Shown here: positions 29,288 to 37,733 of the stretch, piece by piece
Layout: the number at the start of each line of letters is the position of its first letter
Numbering within the stretch: the stretch's first letter is position 1
Source: Neotabrizicola shimadae
Lineage (GTDB): Bacteria; Pseudomonadota; Alphaproteobacteria; Rhodobacterales; Rhodobacteraceae
Assembly (NCBI RefSeq): GCF_019623905.1
Contig: NZ_CP069370.1
Location: forward strand, 620,001 to 684,000
Length of the DNA: 64,000 nucleotides
Reading direction: 5' to 3'
The notes under the pieces: model-generated
Database searches by the model: none
What the model saw: only the letters and a program-made list of their open reading frames with translations
What the model was told of the DNA's origin: nothing
Translations under genes and position numbers: made by a program

Positions 29288-29577
29288 ATCGCCCTGAGGG
29301 CGTACCGCTCCGCGAACTCCCGAGAATCTCTGCCTTCGCGCCTGGACGGTGCAGCGACGGTTGATGCGCCGGCGGGCGCGCTGTATGCAGAGTGGGCGTG
29401 AGAACAAAATAGCAACATCTTATCCACAGCTAAATCCGCAAGAAATTGCTTTACACACTTTCGCTTTGGCCACACCATATCTAGTAAGGGCCGCGTCGGG
29501 CAAACGCAGACCCTTGCCAGACACCCAACAGGTAGGCAAGAAAGACTTGCCTGTGGGCATCATGATGAGGCCGGGCA
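29288..29577. other. Non-coding gap with an AT-rich island and one perfect DnaA box
   Basis: About 290 bases without a gene. The interval 29400-29490 is strikingly AT-rich for this genome and contains TTATCCACA (29420-29428), an exact match to the DnaA-box consensus, followed by TTGCTTTACACACTTT. It is probably the promoter region of the YbjN gene. No second DnaA box or iteron was seen, so an origin is not supported. Confidence 0.5.
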
Positions 29578-30081
29578 ATGTCGCTTTCCGAAGATTTCCT
29601 CACGACGGGTGACCTTCACCCGATCGACATCGTCGAGACGCTTGCGGAAACCCATGATTGGGAGTTCGATCGCGTCACCGAGGACCAGATCGCCATGGCG
29701 GTCGAGGGCCAGTGGAGGACATACTCCCTGACGCTCGCCTGGTCGGGCCAGGACGAGACGCTGCGACTGATCTGCACCTTCGAGATGGAGCCGCCGGCCG
29801 AACGCCGTGCTGCCCTGTACGAAGTGCTGAACCGCTGCAACGACATTGTGTGGACCGGCGCCTTCACTTGGTGGGAAGACCAGAAGCTGATGGTCTGGCG
29901 CTATGGGCTTGCGCTCAATGGCGGGCAGATGGCGGTGCCCGAGCAGATCGACCGCATGATATCGTCTGCCGTCATGGCGGCCGAGCGGTTCTATCCGGCC
30001 TTCCAGCTGGTGTCCTGGGGCGACCAGACACCTGCAGCGGCGATGCAGGTTGCCATTGCCGAGGCCTACGGGCGCGCATAA
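29578..30081 (+). CDS. YbjN domain-containing protein
   Basis: This 167-residue soluble protein has a YbjN-type domain, an alpha/beta fold related to type III secretion chaperones (WEFDRVTEDQIAMAV near 28-43, LICTFEME, WWEDQKLMVWRYGL). The molecular role is unknown; in enterobacteria YbjN affects motility and stress. It is close to and in line with proC (25-base gap), an arrangement that recurs in Rhodobacteraceae. GAGG precedes the ATG. Confidence 0.83.
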   Translation: MSLSEDFLTTGDLHPIDIVETLAETHDWEFDRVTEDQIAMAVEGQWRTYSLTLAWSGQDETLRLICTFEMEPPAERRAALYEVLNRCNDIVWTGAFTWWEDQKLMVWRYGLALNGGQMAVPEQIDRMISSAVMAAERFYPAFQLVSWGDQTPAAAMQVAIAEAYGRA

Positions 30082-30106
30082 CCTCCCGCGGCAAAGCGGG
30101 GTAACC

Positions 30107-30928
30107 ATGCAACTGGAACAGATCAACCGCCGGGGGCTTGTGCTTCTTGGCTGCGGCAAGATGGGCTCTGCCATGCTGGAAGGCTGGCTGTCGCGCGGGC
30201 TTGCGTTGAACGCGACCTGGGTGAACGACCCAAACCCATCGCCCTGGCTGAAGGGCCTGGCCAATCGTGGCCTGCGCTTGAACGCGGACCTGCCCGAAAA
30301 TCCCGCCGTGGCGCTGATTGCCGTCAAGCCGCAGATGATGGGCGAGGCGCTGCCGGCGCTGCGGTCGTACGGCGGCGGCGACACATTGGTGATGACGGTG
30401 GCTGCGGGCACCACGATTGCCACATATGAATCAGTGCTGGGCCAGGCCACGCGGATCGTGCGCGCCATGCCGAACACCCCGGCAGCGGTCGGGCGGGGCA
30501 TCACGGCGATCATCGGCAACGCGCAGGCCACGGCAGAGGATCTGGATCTGGCCGAGGCGCTGTTGTCGGCGGTCGGGCAGGTGGTGCGCCTGGAGGGCGA
30601 GCACCAGATGGATGCGGTGACGGCCGTTTCCGGCTCGGGCCCGGCCTATGTGTTCCACCTGATCGAGGCGCTGGCCGCGGCAGGCGAGGCCGAGGGTCTG
30701 CCGGCCGACCTGTCGATGCAACTGGCCCGAGCGACCGTGTGCGGTGCGGGGGAGCTGGCCGCGCGCTCACCCGAAACGGCGGCGCAGCTGCGCATCAACG
30801 TGACCTCGCCGGGGGGGACGACCGCCGCGGCGCTTGGCGTTCTGATGGATGCGGAATCGGGCTTTCCGGCCCTGTTGCGCCGCGCCGTCCATGCGGCGGC
30901 GGAACGCGGGCGGGAGCTGGGCAAGTGA
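30107..30928 (+). CDS. proC: Pyrroline-5-carboxylate reductase
   Basis: This 273-residue enzyme makes proline from pyrroline-5-carboxylate with NAD(P)H. The nucleotide motif LLGCGKMGSAMLEGW lies near the N-terminus. The C-terminal dimer domain has AVSGSGPAYVFHLIEAL and NVTSPGGTTAAAL. The ATG was chosen for length; a further in-frame start overlaps the YbjN gene. Its stop overlaps the next GTG (GTGA). Confidence 0.96.
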   Translation: MQLEQINRRGLVLLGCGKMGSAMLEGWLSRGLALNATWVNDPNPSPWLKGLANRGLRLNADLPENPAVALIAVKPQMMGEALPALRSYGGGDTLVMTVAAGTTIATYESVLGQATRIVRAMPNTPAAVGRGITAIIGNAQATAEDLDLAEALLSAVGQVVRLEGEHQMDAVTAVSGSGPAYVFHLIEALAAAGEAEGLPADLSMQLARATVCGAGELAARSPETAAQLRINVTSPGGTTAAALGVLMDAESGFPALLRRAVHAAAERGRELGK

Positions 30929-31260
30929 CCATCACTTATGACGATTTTGCGCGGGTGGACATCCGCGTGGGCACCATCACGCGCGCTGAACCTTTCCCCG
31001 AGGCGCGCAAGCCCGCCATCAAGCTGTGGGTGGATTTCGGTGGCGATCTGGGCGAGAAGCGGTCGTCGGCCCAGATCACCCGGCACTATGCACCGGACAC
31101 GCTGGTGGGTCGCAAGGTTCTGGCTGTGGTGAACTTTCCACCGCGCCAGATCGGCAAGGTGATGTCGGAAGTGCTGGTGCTGGGAGTTCCCGATGAAGCG
31201 GGCGAGGTCGTGCTGATCCGCCCCGATTTCGACGTGCCGGATGGAGGGCGCCTTTTTTGA
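30925..31260 (+). CDS. CsaA-like tRNA-binding domain protein, GTG start
   Basis: This 111-residue protein is a single OB-fold of the EMAP-II/Trbp111 type (FARVDIRVGTITRAEPFPEARKP, SAQITRHY, VVNFPPRQIG). CsaA proteins are described as export-related chaperones, and the fold binds tRNA; the role here is not known. The GTG overlaps the proC stop and the stop overlaps the next start, so three genes are read as one coupled unit. Confidence 0.88.
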   Translation: MTITYDDFARVDIRVGTITRAEPFPEARKPAIKLWVDFGGDLGEKRSSAQITRHYAPDTLVGRKVLAVVNFPPRQIGKVMSEVLVLGVPDEAGEVVLIRPDFDVPDGGRLF

Positions 31261-32210
31261 CCCAGTCGCTGCTGATCACCCGCCGCCTGCCCGACCGGGT
31301 TCTGGCCGCTGCCGGCGCCCGTTTCGACGTGACGCTGCGCGACGAGACCAAGCCCTTGACCCAGCGGGAGTTGCGCGCCGCGCTGACCGAGTTCGACGCG
31401 GTGCTGCCCACTTTGGGCGACCGTTTTGACGCCGCGCTGTTCGCCGAGGTGGGCAAGCCGCGCTGCGGGATTCTTGCGAACTTCGGCGTGGGCTACAACC
31501 ATATCGACGCGGTGGCCGCCAAGGCCGCGGGCGTTGCGGTGACGAACACGCCGGGTGCGGTGACAGATGCCACGGCCGATGTGGCGCTGACTCTGATCCT
31601 GATGACGGCACGGCGCGCCGGCGAGGCCGAGCGCATCCTGCGGGCCGGCAAGTGGGAAGGCTGGGGACCGGTGCAGATGCTTGGTACCCATGTGACGGGC
31701 AAGCGCGTGGGCATCGTCGGCATGGGCCGCATCGGCAAGGCCATCGCGCGGCGCTGTCATTACGGCTTTGGCATGGACGTGGTCTTTGCCAACCGATCGA
31801 CAGTGGACGATCCGGGCCTTCCGGCGCGCCAGGTGCCGCTGGCCGAGGCGATGGCGGCCGATTTCGTAGTGGTCGCCGTGCCGGGCAGCCCGGCCACGCA
31901 TCACCTGATCAATGCGGCGGCCTTCGCGGCCATGAAGTCCGAGGGCATCTTCGTCAACATCTCGCGCGGGGATGTGGTGGACGAGGCGGCGCTGATCGCG
32001 GCGCTGCGCGCGGGCCAGATCAAGGGCGCGGGGCTTGACGTCTATGAGTTCGAGCCCAAGGTACCGACCGAACTCGTGGCGATGGAGAATGTCACGTTGC
32101 TGCCCCATATCGGGACCGCCGCGCTGGAAGTACGCGAGGCCATGGGCTTGATGGCGGTGGACAATCTGGTGGCCCACCTGGAAGGACGGCCGCTGCCCAA
32201 CGCGGTCTAG
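31257..32210 (+). CDS. D-2-hydroxyacid dehydrogenase (glyoxylate/hydroxypyruvate reductase type), TTG start
   Basis: This 317-residue NAD(P)H enzyme reduces a 2-oxo acid, probably glyoxylate or hydroxypyruvate by similarity to the GyaR/GhrB group. The Rossmann motif VGIVGMGRIGKAIARR spans 151-166. The catalytic triad is Arg237, Glu266 and His284. The best start is TTG overlapping the previous stop (TTGA), with GGAGG about ten bases upstream. Substrate specificity is inferred only. Confidence 0.9.
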   Translation: MTQSLLITRRLPDRVLAAAGARFDVTLRDETKPLTQRELRAALTEFDAVLPTLGDRFDAALFAEVGKPRCGILANFGVGYNHIDAVAAKAAGVAVTNTPGAVTDATADVALTLILMTARRAGEAERILRAGKWEGWGPVQMLGTHVTGKRVGIVGMGRIGKAIARRCHYGFGMDVVFANRSTVDDPGLPARQVPLAEAMAADFVVVAVPGSPATHHLINAAAFAAMKSEGIFVNISRGDVVDEAALIAALRAGQIKGAGLDVYEFEPKVPTELVAMENVTLLPHIGTAALEVREAMGLMAVDNLVAHLEGRPLPNAV

Positions 32211-32331
32211 CCGAGGTCCCTGGCGCGTCTTCGCGCAATTTGACGGAACTGCCATCGAACTGCCGCTCCTCCGTCGTGGAATGGCGCTTTGCATCCTGCA
32301 TGCCCGAACCATGATGCGCGGAGGCAGAAAG

Positions 32332-32898
32332 ATGGGGCAGGGCGGGTTACCGCCGGTCGGGCTGGGCCTGACGACGCCCGTGGCGACCCCGACGGGTTGG
32401 CGTCCCGCGGGAGAGATCGCGCCGGGTGACCTGCTTTTCACGATGGATGCTGGGGCGGTCGCGGTGACCGGGGTGGAGCGGATCGACCTTGCCGCGCGCG
32501 TCCGCGCGGTGCGCGTGCCCTCCTGGGCGCTTGGCAACCGGCGCGGGGTCTCTCTGGCGCCTGGGCAGGGTATTCTGCTGCACGAGCCGCTTGCGGAAGA
32601 GCTCTACGCCGATCCCTTCGCGGTGCTGCCGATCGGTGCGCTGGTCGGATGGCGCGGCATCGTCGCCCTGCCGCATGGCGCCGTGCCGATGGTCCTGCCG
32701 CGCTTTCGCGCGCCGCAGGTGATCTATGCGGCGCGCGAGCTTCTGGTGGCCTGCCCGGGCGAGGGTCCGGCGCAAGCCCTTTCGCCCGTTCCTTTCCCCG
32801 CCGATCAGGCGCGGCACCTGGCCCTGTGCCTAATGGCACAGGACCTGGGCACCGCGCTGGCCGCGGGTCAGGCCGCGGCGGGGACGATGCCGTCGTAG
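32332..32898 (+). CDS. Small Hint-domain protein lacking the self-cleavage cysteine
   Basis: This 188-residue protein resembles the Hedgehog/intein (Hint) domains common in Rhodobacteraceae (TPVATPTGWRPAGEIAPGDLLFTMD, then VPSWALG and LAPGQGILLH). The usual Cys at the splice junction is not present before TPVATP, and the SPQH motif reads APGQG, so autoprocessing is unlikely. It consists of this domain only. I chose the ATG with GGAGG seven bases upstream over earlier in-frame ATGs. Its 3' end overlaps the convergent fadJ by 31 bases. Confidence 0.72.
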   Translation: MGQGGLPPVGLGLTTPVATPTGWRPAGEIAPGDLLFTMDAGAVAVTGVERIDLAARVRAVRVPSWALGNRRGVSLAPGQGILLHEPLAEELYADPFAVLPIGALVGWRGIVALPHGAVPMVLPRFRAPQVIYAARELLVACPGEGPAQALSPVPFPADQARHLALCLMAQDLGTALAAGQAAAGTMPS

Positions 32899-35063
32899 AA
32901 GCGTCCGCCGCTGGCCGCCATGTCGCGCAGGCTTTGCGTCGCCTTGAAGCGGGGGCCATGTGCGGCCTCCAGCCGGTCGCACAGCGTGACCGCCGCGGCA
33001 GCGCCCGTGATGTCCAGCCAGCCGAAGGGGCCGCCCGACCAGGGTGCGAAGCCCCAGCCGAGGATGGCGCCCACATCGCCCTCGCGGATGTCGGTCAACA
33101 CGCCCTCGTCCTGTGCGCGCACCGCTTCCAGCACCTGCACCAGCACCAGGCGGTTCTTCACCTCTTCGACATCCGGCTGCGCGGCCTTGACCGGCCATTC
33201 CGCGCCAAGGCCATCCCACAGGCCCTGCCTCTTTCCAGCCTCGTCATAAGCGTAGAAGCCTGCCTTGGCCTTGCGCCCCATGCGGCCCAGTTCGGCCATG
33301 CGGAACAGCACCGCATCTACCGCGCCATCGGGATAGGCGTCGCCCATCGCGGCGCGCGTCGCCTTCGCGATCTTGACGCCCAGGTCGATCGAGGTCTCGT
33401 CCACCAGCTGCAGCGGCCCGACAGGCATCCCCAAAAGCTTCGCCGCATTCTCCACCAGAGCCGGCGAGACGCCTTCGGCCACCATGCGGATGCCCTCGTT
33501 GATGTAGGGGATGATGCAGCGGTTGGCATAGAAGAACCGAGCGTCGTTCACGACGATCGGCGTCTTGCGAAGCTGGCGCACGAAGTCCAGCGCCTTGGCC
33601 ACGGCGCGGGGACCGGTTGCCTTGCCCTTGATGATCTCGACCAGCGCCATCTTCTCGACCGGCGAGAAGAAGTGGATGCCGATATAGGCATCTGGGCGGG
33701 TGCTGGCCTTCGCCAAGCCGGAGATCGGCAGGGTCGAGGTGTTGGTGGCGATGATGCAATCGGGGCCGACGACGGCCTCGATCCTGGCGGTCACATCGGC
33801 CTTGATCTTCGGATCTTCGAACACCGCTTCCACCACCAGGTCGCAGCCCGCCAGCGCCGCGTAATCCGCCCCCGCCGCGATGCGCGCCAAGAGCTCATCC
33901 CGTGCCGCAGCACTGCCCTTGCCGCGGGAGATGTCCTTGTCGATGCCGGCGGCGATGCCGGCCTTGCCGCGTTCGGCCGCCTCGGCGCTGGCATCCAGCA
34001 GCACCACCTGCATGCCGGCCTTGGCCGCCACATGGGCAATGCCTGCGCCCATCATGCCGGCGCCTATCACGCCCAGCTTCGCCACCTTCTGATCCTCGAC
34101 CTTCGGCCGGTTCGCACCCTTCTCCAGCGCCTCTTTCGAGATGAACAGCGACCGGATCATCGCGGTGGAAGACGGGTTCAGCAGGACCGAGGTGAAGTGC
34201 CGCGCCTCGACCTTCAGTGCCGTGTCAAAGGGCACCAGCGAACCCTCGTAGGCCGCGGCCAGCAGGGCTTGCGCCGCCGGGAAGGCGCCCATCGTGCGGC
34301 CCGACACCATGGCCGAGGCGCCGACGAAGATCTCGAACCCCTGCGGCGTGTAGGGCGCGCCGCCCGGCAGCTTGAACCCCTTGCGGTCCCAGGGCTTCAC
34401 GATGTCGTCGGGCTTGGCGGCCAGCACCCATTCCTTGGCCCGCTTCAGCAGGTCCTCGGGCGCCACCACCTCGTCGATCAGACCCGCCGCCAGCGCGGCC
34501 TTGGGCGCGGAGAGCTTTCCCTCCAGCAGGAAGGGCGCCGCCATCATCGCGCCCAGCTTGCGCACCAGCCGCGTCGTGCCGCCGGCGCCGGGGAAGATGC
34601 CGACCATGATCTCGGGCAGGCCGATCTTCGCCTTGGGATTGTCGGCCGCGATGATACGGTGGCAGGCCAGCGGCAGTTCGAAGCCGATGCCAAGCGCGGT
34701 TCCGGGCAGGGCGGCAACCACGGGCTTGCCGCCCTTCAGCGTCTTGGGGTCCATGCCCGCGCGCTCGATCCGGCGCAGGATGCCGTGCACGTCCATCAGC
34801 CCGGCAAAGACCGAGGCCGCCGGGCTTTCACCGCCTTCGGATTTCATCTGCGCGATGGTGTTCAGATCCATACCCCCGGCAAAGTCCGGCTTGCCCGAGG
34901 TGATGACGATGCCCTTCACCTCCGGATCGGCCAGTGCACCGGCCACCAGCGCGTCCAGTTCGGCAAAGCCGTCACGCGACATGACGTTCATCGACCGGCC
35001 CGGCACGTCCCAGGTGATGACGGCGACGCCATCGGCGTCCTTGGCAAGGGTGAAGTCTTTCAT
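32868..35063 (-). CDS. fadJ: Fatty-acid oxidation multifunctional protein (enoyl-CoA hydratase / 3-hydroxyacyl-CoA dehydrogenase)
   Basis: This 731-residue protein has an N-terminal crotonase domain (KGIVITSGKPDFAGGMDL, oxyanion ALPGTALGIGFELPLA) and a C-terminal NAD-dependent dehydrogenase (GVIGAGMMGAGIAHVAAKAG near 323, EAVFEDPKIK, NTSTLPI, HFFSPVEKM). It performs the middle two steps of beta-oxidation. It is the last gene of the acyl-CoA cluster and overlaps the bicupin by four bases. fadB is an equally good name. Confidence 0.93.
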   Translation of the reverse strand: MKDFTLAKDADGVAVITWDVPGRSMNVMSRDGFAELDALVAGALADPEVKGIVITSGKPDFAGGMDLNTIAQMKSEGGESPAASVFAGLMDVHGILRRIERAGMDPKTLKGGKPVVAALPGTALGIGFELPLACHRIIAADNPKAKIGLPEIMVGIFPGAGGTTRLVRKLGAMMAAPFLLEGKLSAPKAALAAGLIDEVVAPEDLLKRAKEWVLAAKPDDIVKPWDRKGFKLPGGAPYTPQGFEIFVGASAMVSGRTMGAFPAAQALLAAAYEGSLVPFDTALKVEARHFTSVLLNPSSTAMIRSLFISKEALEKGANRPKVEDQKVAKLGVIGAGMMGAGIAHVAAKAGMQVVLLDASAEAAERGKAGIAAGIDKDISRGKGSAAARDELLARIAAGADYAALAGCDLVVEAVFEDPKIKADVTARIEAVVGPDCIIATNTSTLPISGLAKASTRPDAYIGIHFFSPVEKMALVEIIKGKATGPRAVAKALDFVRQLRKTPIVVNDARFFYANRCIIPYINEGIRMVAEGVSPALVENAAKLLGMPVGPLQLVDETSIDLGVKIAKATRAAMGDAYPDGAVDAVLFRMAELGRMGRKAKAGFYAYDEAGKRQGLWDGLGAEWPVKAAQPDVEEVKNRLVLVQVLEAVRAQDEGVLTDIREGDVGAILGWGFAPWSGGPFGWLDITGAAAAVTLCDRLEAAHGPRFKATQSLRDMAASGGRFYDGIVPAAA

Positions 35064-36043
35064 CGGTTCGTCTCCTTGGGCCAGCCGGGCAGGGGGGTGC
35101 CATCCTTGCGGGTGACATGGCGCCAGCCTGCGGCACGGCGGTAATGCAGGTCTACGTCGGGATAAGTGACTTCGTCCTCGGGCAGGCGCGCGCCCGCGAC
35201 GAAATAGGTGACAGGGGCCGTGCCGTCATTGCGCAGGCAATGGCCATTGGCCACGCCTGCCGGCCAGCAGGCGCAGCCGCCGGGGCGGAGGATATGCGGG
35301 CCATCATTTTCGACCAGCGTGACCTCGCCCTCCAGAACATAGAGGAACTCGTCCTCCTCTGCGTGCCAATGCCGGTGGCTGGATTGCGCCCCCGGCATGA
35401 GCGTTTCGGTGAAGGCACCGAACTGGGTCAGCCCGCCAGCATCCGAGATCGGGTGGGCCACATAGGCGCCAAGCGCGGGCAGGCCATGTTCGCCCCCTGC
35501 CGATCCGGTCTCGCCGGGGACCGAGCCTCTGGCGAAGTAGCGTGGCTTGCGCGTGCCATCCCAAGGCTTGCCCCAGGCGGGCCGCAGACCCAGAAGCTCG
35601 GCCGGCAGGTCGCCGCCGCGCTGCCTGACGCCTGCGCTGTCCAGAAGCTCCCAGGCGGTATCGCTGTTCACGAGCTTCCAGCCCCCGTCCGGGTAGTGGC
35701 AGACGTCCCGCGCCGCGCGCGAACCGACGATCAGGAACCGCGCGGGGGCGTCCGACAGGTTCTTCACATGGTGGCCGTTCGGCTCGCCGTGCCGCCAGCA
35801 GGCGGCATCGCCGGGATGAAGCGGGTGCTCACCCTCTTCGTCCACAGCCACAACGGTGCCTTCCAGCACATACAGGAACTCGTCTTCACTCTCGTGCCAA
35901 TGCCGGCGCGAGGTGACACCGCCGGGCGCCAGCACCTGCAGATAGGCGCCGAACTGCGTCAGCCCCCCGGCGTCGGACAGGTGGCAGGTCGTCACCCCTT
36001 CGACTTCCGGGTGGGTGATGGCGCGGGTCGGATCGACGATCAT
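35060..36043 (-). CDS. Bicupin protein of the acyl-CoA cluster
   Basis: This 327-residue protein has two cupin barrels. Each carries the same motif DAGGLTQFG (24-32 and 201-209) and the same metal site HWH-x4-E (His48, His50, Glu55; His225, His227, Glu232), with a later His in each (92 and 268). It reads as an internal duplication, and the next gene upstream carries a third copy. ATGA overlaps at both ends bind it to the monocupin and fadJ. The fold suggests a metal-dependent dioxygenase, isomerase or ligand binder; substrate unknown. Confidence 0.85.
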   Translation of the reverse strand: MIVDPTRAITHPEVEGVTTCHLSDAGGLTQFGAYLQVLAPGGVTSRRHWHESEDEFLYVLEGTVVAVDEEGEHPLHPGDAACWRHGEPNGHHVKNLSDAPARFLIVGSRAARDVCHYPDGGWKLVNSDTAWELLDSAGVRQRGGDLPAELLGLRPAWGKPWDGTRKPRYFARGSVPGETGSAGGEHGLPALGAYVAHPISDAGGLTQFGAFTETLMPGAQSSHRHWHAEEDEFLYVLEGEVTLVENDGPHILRPGGCACWPAGVANGHCLRNDGTAPVTYFVAGARLPEDEVTYPDVDLHYRRAAGWRHVTRKDGTPLPGWPKETNR

Positions 36044-36510
36044 CTGGGTCCCGTCCAGTCGGTGCCGTCCTTGTAGGTGAAGCGGGCCTTTCCGGCCTCG
36101 ATCTCCACCTTCAGGTCGACGTCGGAATAGGTCGCCACCTCGCGTTTTGCCTTGGTGCCCACCACCAGGAACTTCGCCACCTTCTCGGTGCGATTCAGGA
36201 AGTGGTGCCCGTCGGTGGACCCCGCCGGGAAGGCCGCGCAATCGCCCGGGCGCATGACGGTCTCGCCCCCGTCCTGCACCATGACGCATTCGCCTTCGGT
36301 GACCATGACGAACTCGTCCTCGGCCATGTGCCAGTGGCGCAAGGAGGACATCGCGCCCGGCTCCAGCATCACCAGGTTCACACCGAACTGCGTGAGGCCC
36401 CCGGCATCGCCGAGCCGAAGGGACGAGCGGCCCTTCACCATCGAGGCATAGGGTTCGGGATAGATCGAGCCGGTCTTCACCGGCACCTGCGACAGATCGA
36501 GCTTCGGCAT
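36040..36510 (-). CDS. Monocupin protein of the acyl-CoA cluster
   Basis: This 156-residue single cupin has DAGGLTQFG (35-43), HWHMAEDEF with ligands His59, His61 and Glu66, and His102 in DGHHFLN. It is clearly homologous to both halves of the downstream bicupin, so the locus has three copies of one module. It begins two bases after the thiolase stop and overlaps the bicupin start (ATGA). Function unknown. Confidence 0.87.
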   Translation of the reverse strand: MPKLDLSQVPVKTGSIYPEPYASMVKGRSSLRLGDAGGLTQFGVNLVMLEPGAMSSLRHWHMAEDEFVMVTEGECVMVQDGGETVMRPGDCAAFPAGSTDGHHFLNRTEKVAKFLVVGTKAKREVATYSDVDLKVEIEAGKARFTYKDGTDWTGPR

Positions 36511-36512
36511 CG

Positions 36513-37724
36513 TCAGAGCCTTTCGATGATGGTGGCGGCCCCCATGCCCGAGGCCACGCACAGCGTGGCAAGGCCGGTGGATTTGCCGGTGCGTTCCAGT
36601 TCGTCCAGAAGCGTGCCGATGATCATGGCGCCGGTCGCGCCCAGCGGGTGGCCAAGCGCGATGGCGCCGCCGTTGACGTTCACCAGCGCGGGGTCCACGC
36701 CGAAATGCTTCATGAACAGGAGCACGACCGAGGCGAAGGCCTCATTCACCTCGAACAGGTCGATGTCCGAAATCGCCATGCCAGCCTGGGCAAGCACGCG
36801 TTCGGTCACCGGAACCGGGCCGGTCAGCATGATGGTGGGCTCGGTGCCGATCTTCGCCGTCGCCCGGATGCGGGCGCGCGGCTTCAGGCCATGGGCGCGG
36901 CCGAACTCCGCCGAGCCGATCAGCAGGGCGGCGGCGCCATCGACGATGCCGCTGGAATTGCCGGCATGGTGGATGTGGTTGATGCGCTCGATCTGAGGAT
37001 ATTGCTGCAGCGCCACCTTGTCGAAGCCGGGCATGGTCTCGCCCATGTCCTTGAAGGCAGGCTTCAGCGCGGCCAGCGCCGCCATGTCAGTGCCGGGCCG
37101 CAGGTATTCATCGCGGTCCAGGATGGTCAGCCCGTTGCGGTCGGTCACAGGCACCACCGATTTCGCGAACCGGCCCTCGGCCTGCGCCATGGCGGCACGC
37201 CGCTGGCTTTCGACCGCCAGCCCGTCGGCATCCTCGCGCGAAAAGCCGTGCAGCGTGGCGATCAGATCGGCCGAAATGCCCTGCGGCACGAAATGGGTGC
37301 CCATGGCGAGCCGCGGGTCAACCGCGATGGCCGCCCCGTCAGAGCCCATCGCCACGCGGCTCATCATCTCGACGCCGCCCGCGATATAGCCCTCGCCCGC
37401 GCCGCCCCTGACCTGGTTCGCGGCGAGGTTCACCGCCTCCATGCCGCTTGCGCAGAAGCGGTTGATCGCCAGGCCCGGAATGCGCCGGTCCAGCCCCGAC
37501 ATCAGGACAGCCGAGCGCGCGAGGCAGGCGCCCTGTTCGCCCACCTGGGTGACATTGCCCCAGATCACATCCTCGACCGCATGGCCGGTCAGCCCGTTGC
37601 GCGCCGCGATCCGGTCCAGCATCTGCGCCGAAAGCGCCACCGAGGTCACTTCGTGCAGCGACCCGTCCGGGCGGCCCTTGCCCCGCGGGCTGCGGATGGC
37701 GTCATAGATGAAGGCGTCTTGCAT
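36513..37724 (-). CDS. fadA: Acetyl-CoA C-acyltransferase (thiolase)
   Basis: This 403-residue thiolase cleaves 3-oxoacyl-CoA in the last step of beta-oxidation. Catalytic Cys91 is in NRFCASGMEAV, His359 in GGAIALGHPLGATG and Cys389 in CVASGMG. With fadJ and the acyl-CoA dehydrogenase it completes a beta-oxidation set in one cluster. It starts nine bases after the GST gene. Confidence 0.94.
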   Translation of the reverse strand: MQDAFIYDAIRSPRGKGRPDGSLHEVTSVALSAQMLDRIAARNGLTGHAVEDVIWGNVTQVGEQGACLARSAVLMSGLDRRIPGLAINRFCASGMEAVNLAANQVRGGAGEGYIAGGVEMMSRVAMGSDGAAIAVDPRLAMGTHFVPQGISADLIATLHGFSREDADGLAVESQRRAAMAQAEGRFAKSVVPVTDRNGLTILDRDEYLRPGTDMAALAALKPAFKDMGETMPGFDKVALQQYPQIERINHIHHAGNSSGIVDGAAALLIGSAEFGRAHGLKPRARIRATAKIGTEPTIMLTGPVPVTERVLAQAGMAISDIDLFEVNEAFASVVLLFMKHFGVDPALVNVNGGAIALGHPLGATGAMIIGTLLDELERTGKSTGLATLCVASGMGAATIIERL

Positions 37725-37733
37725 GGTTCCTCC

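Noticed and set aside
29400-29490. Replication origin
   Set aside because: Only one DnaA box and no dnaA, dnaN, parAB or hemE neighbourhood; a single box is not enough.
35060-36510. DMSP lyase (DddL/Q/W-type cupins)
   Set aside because: The metal motif here is HWH-x4-E with DAGGLTQFG; the extended DMSP-lyase motif with its conserved Tyr is not evident.
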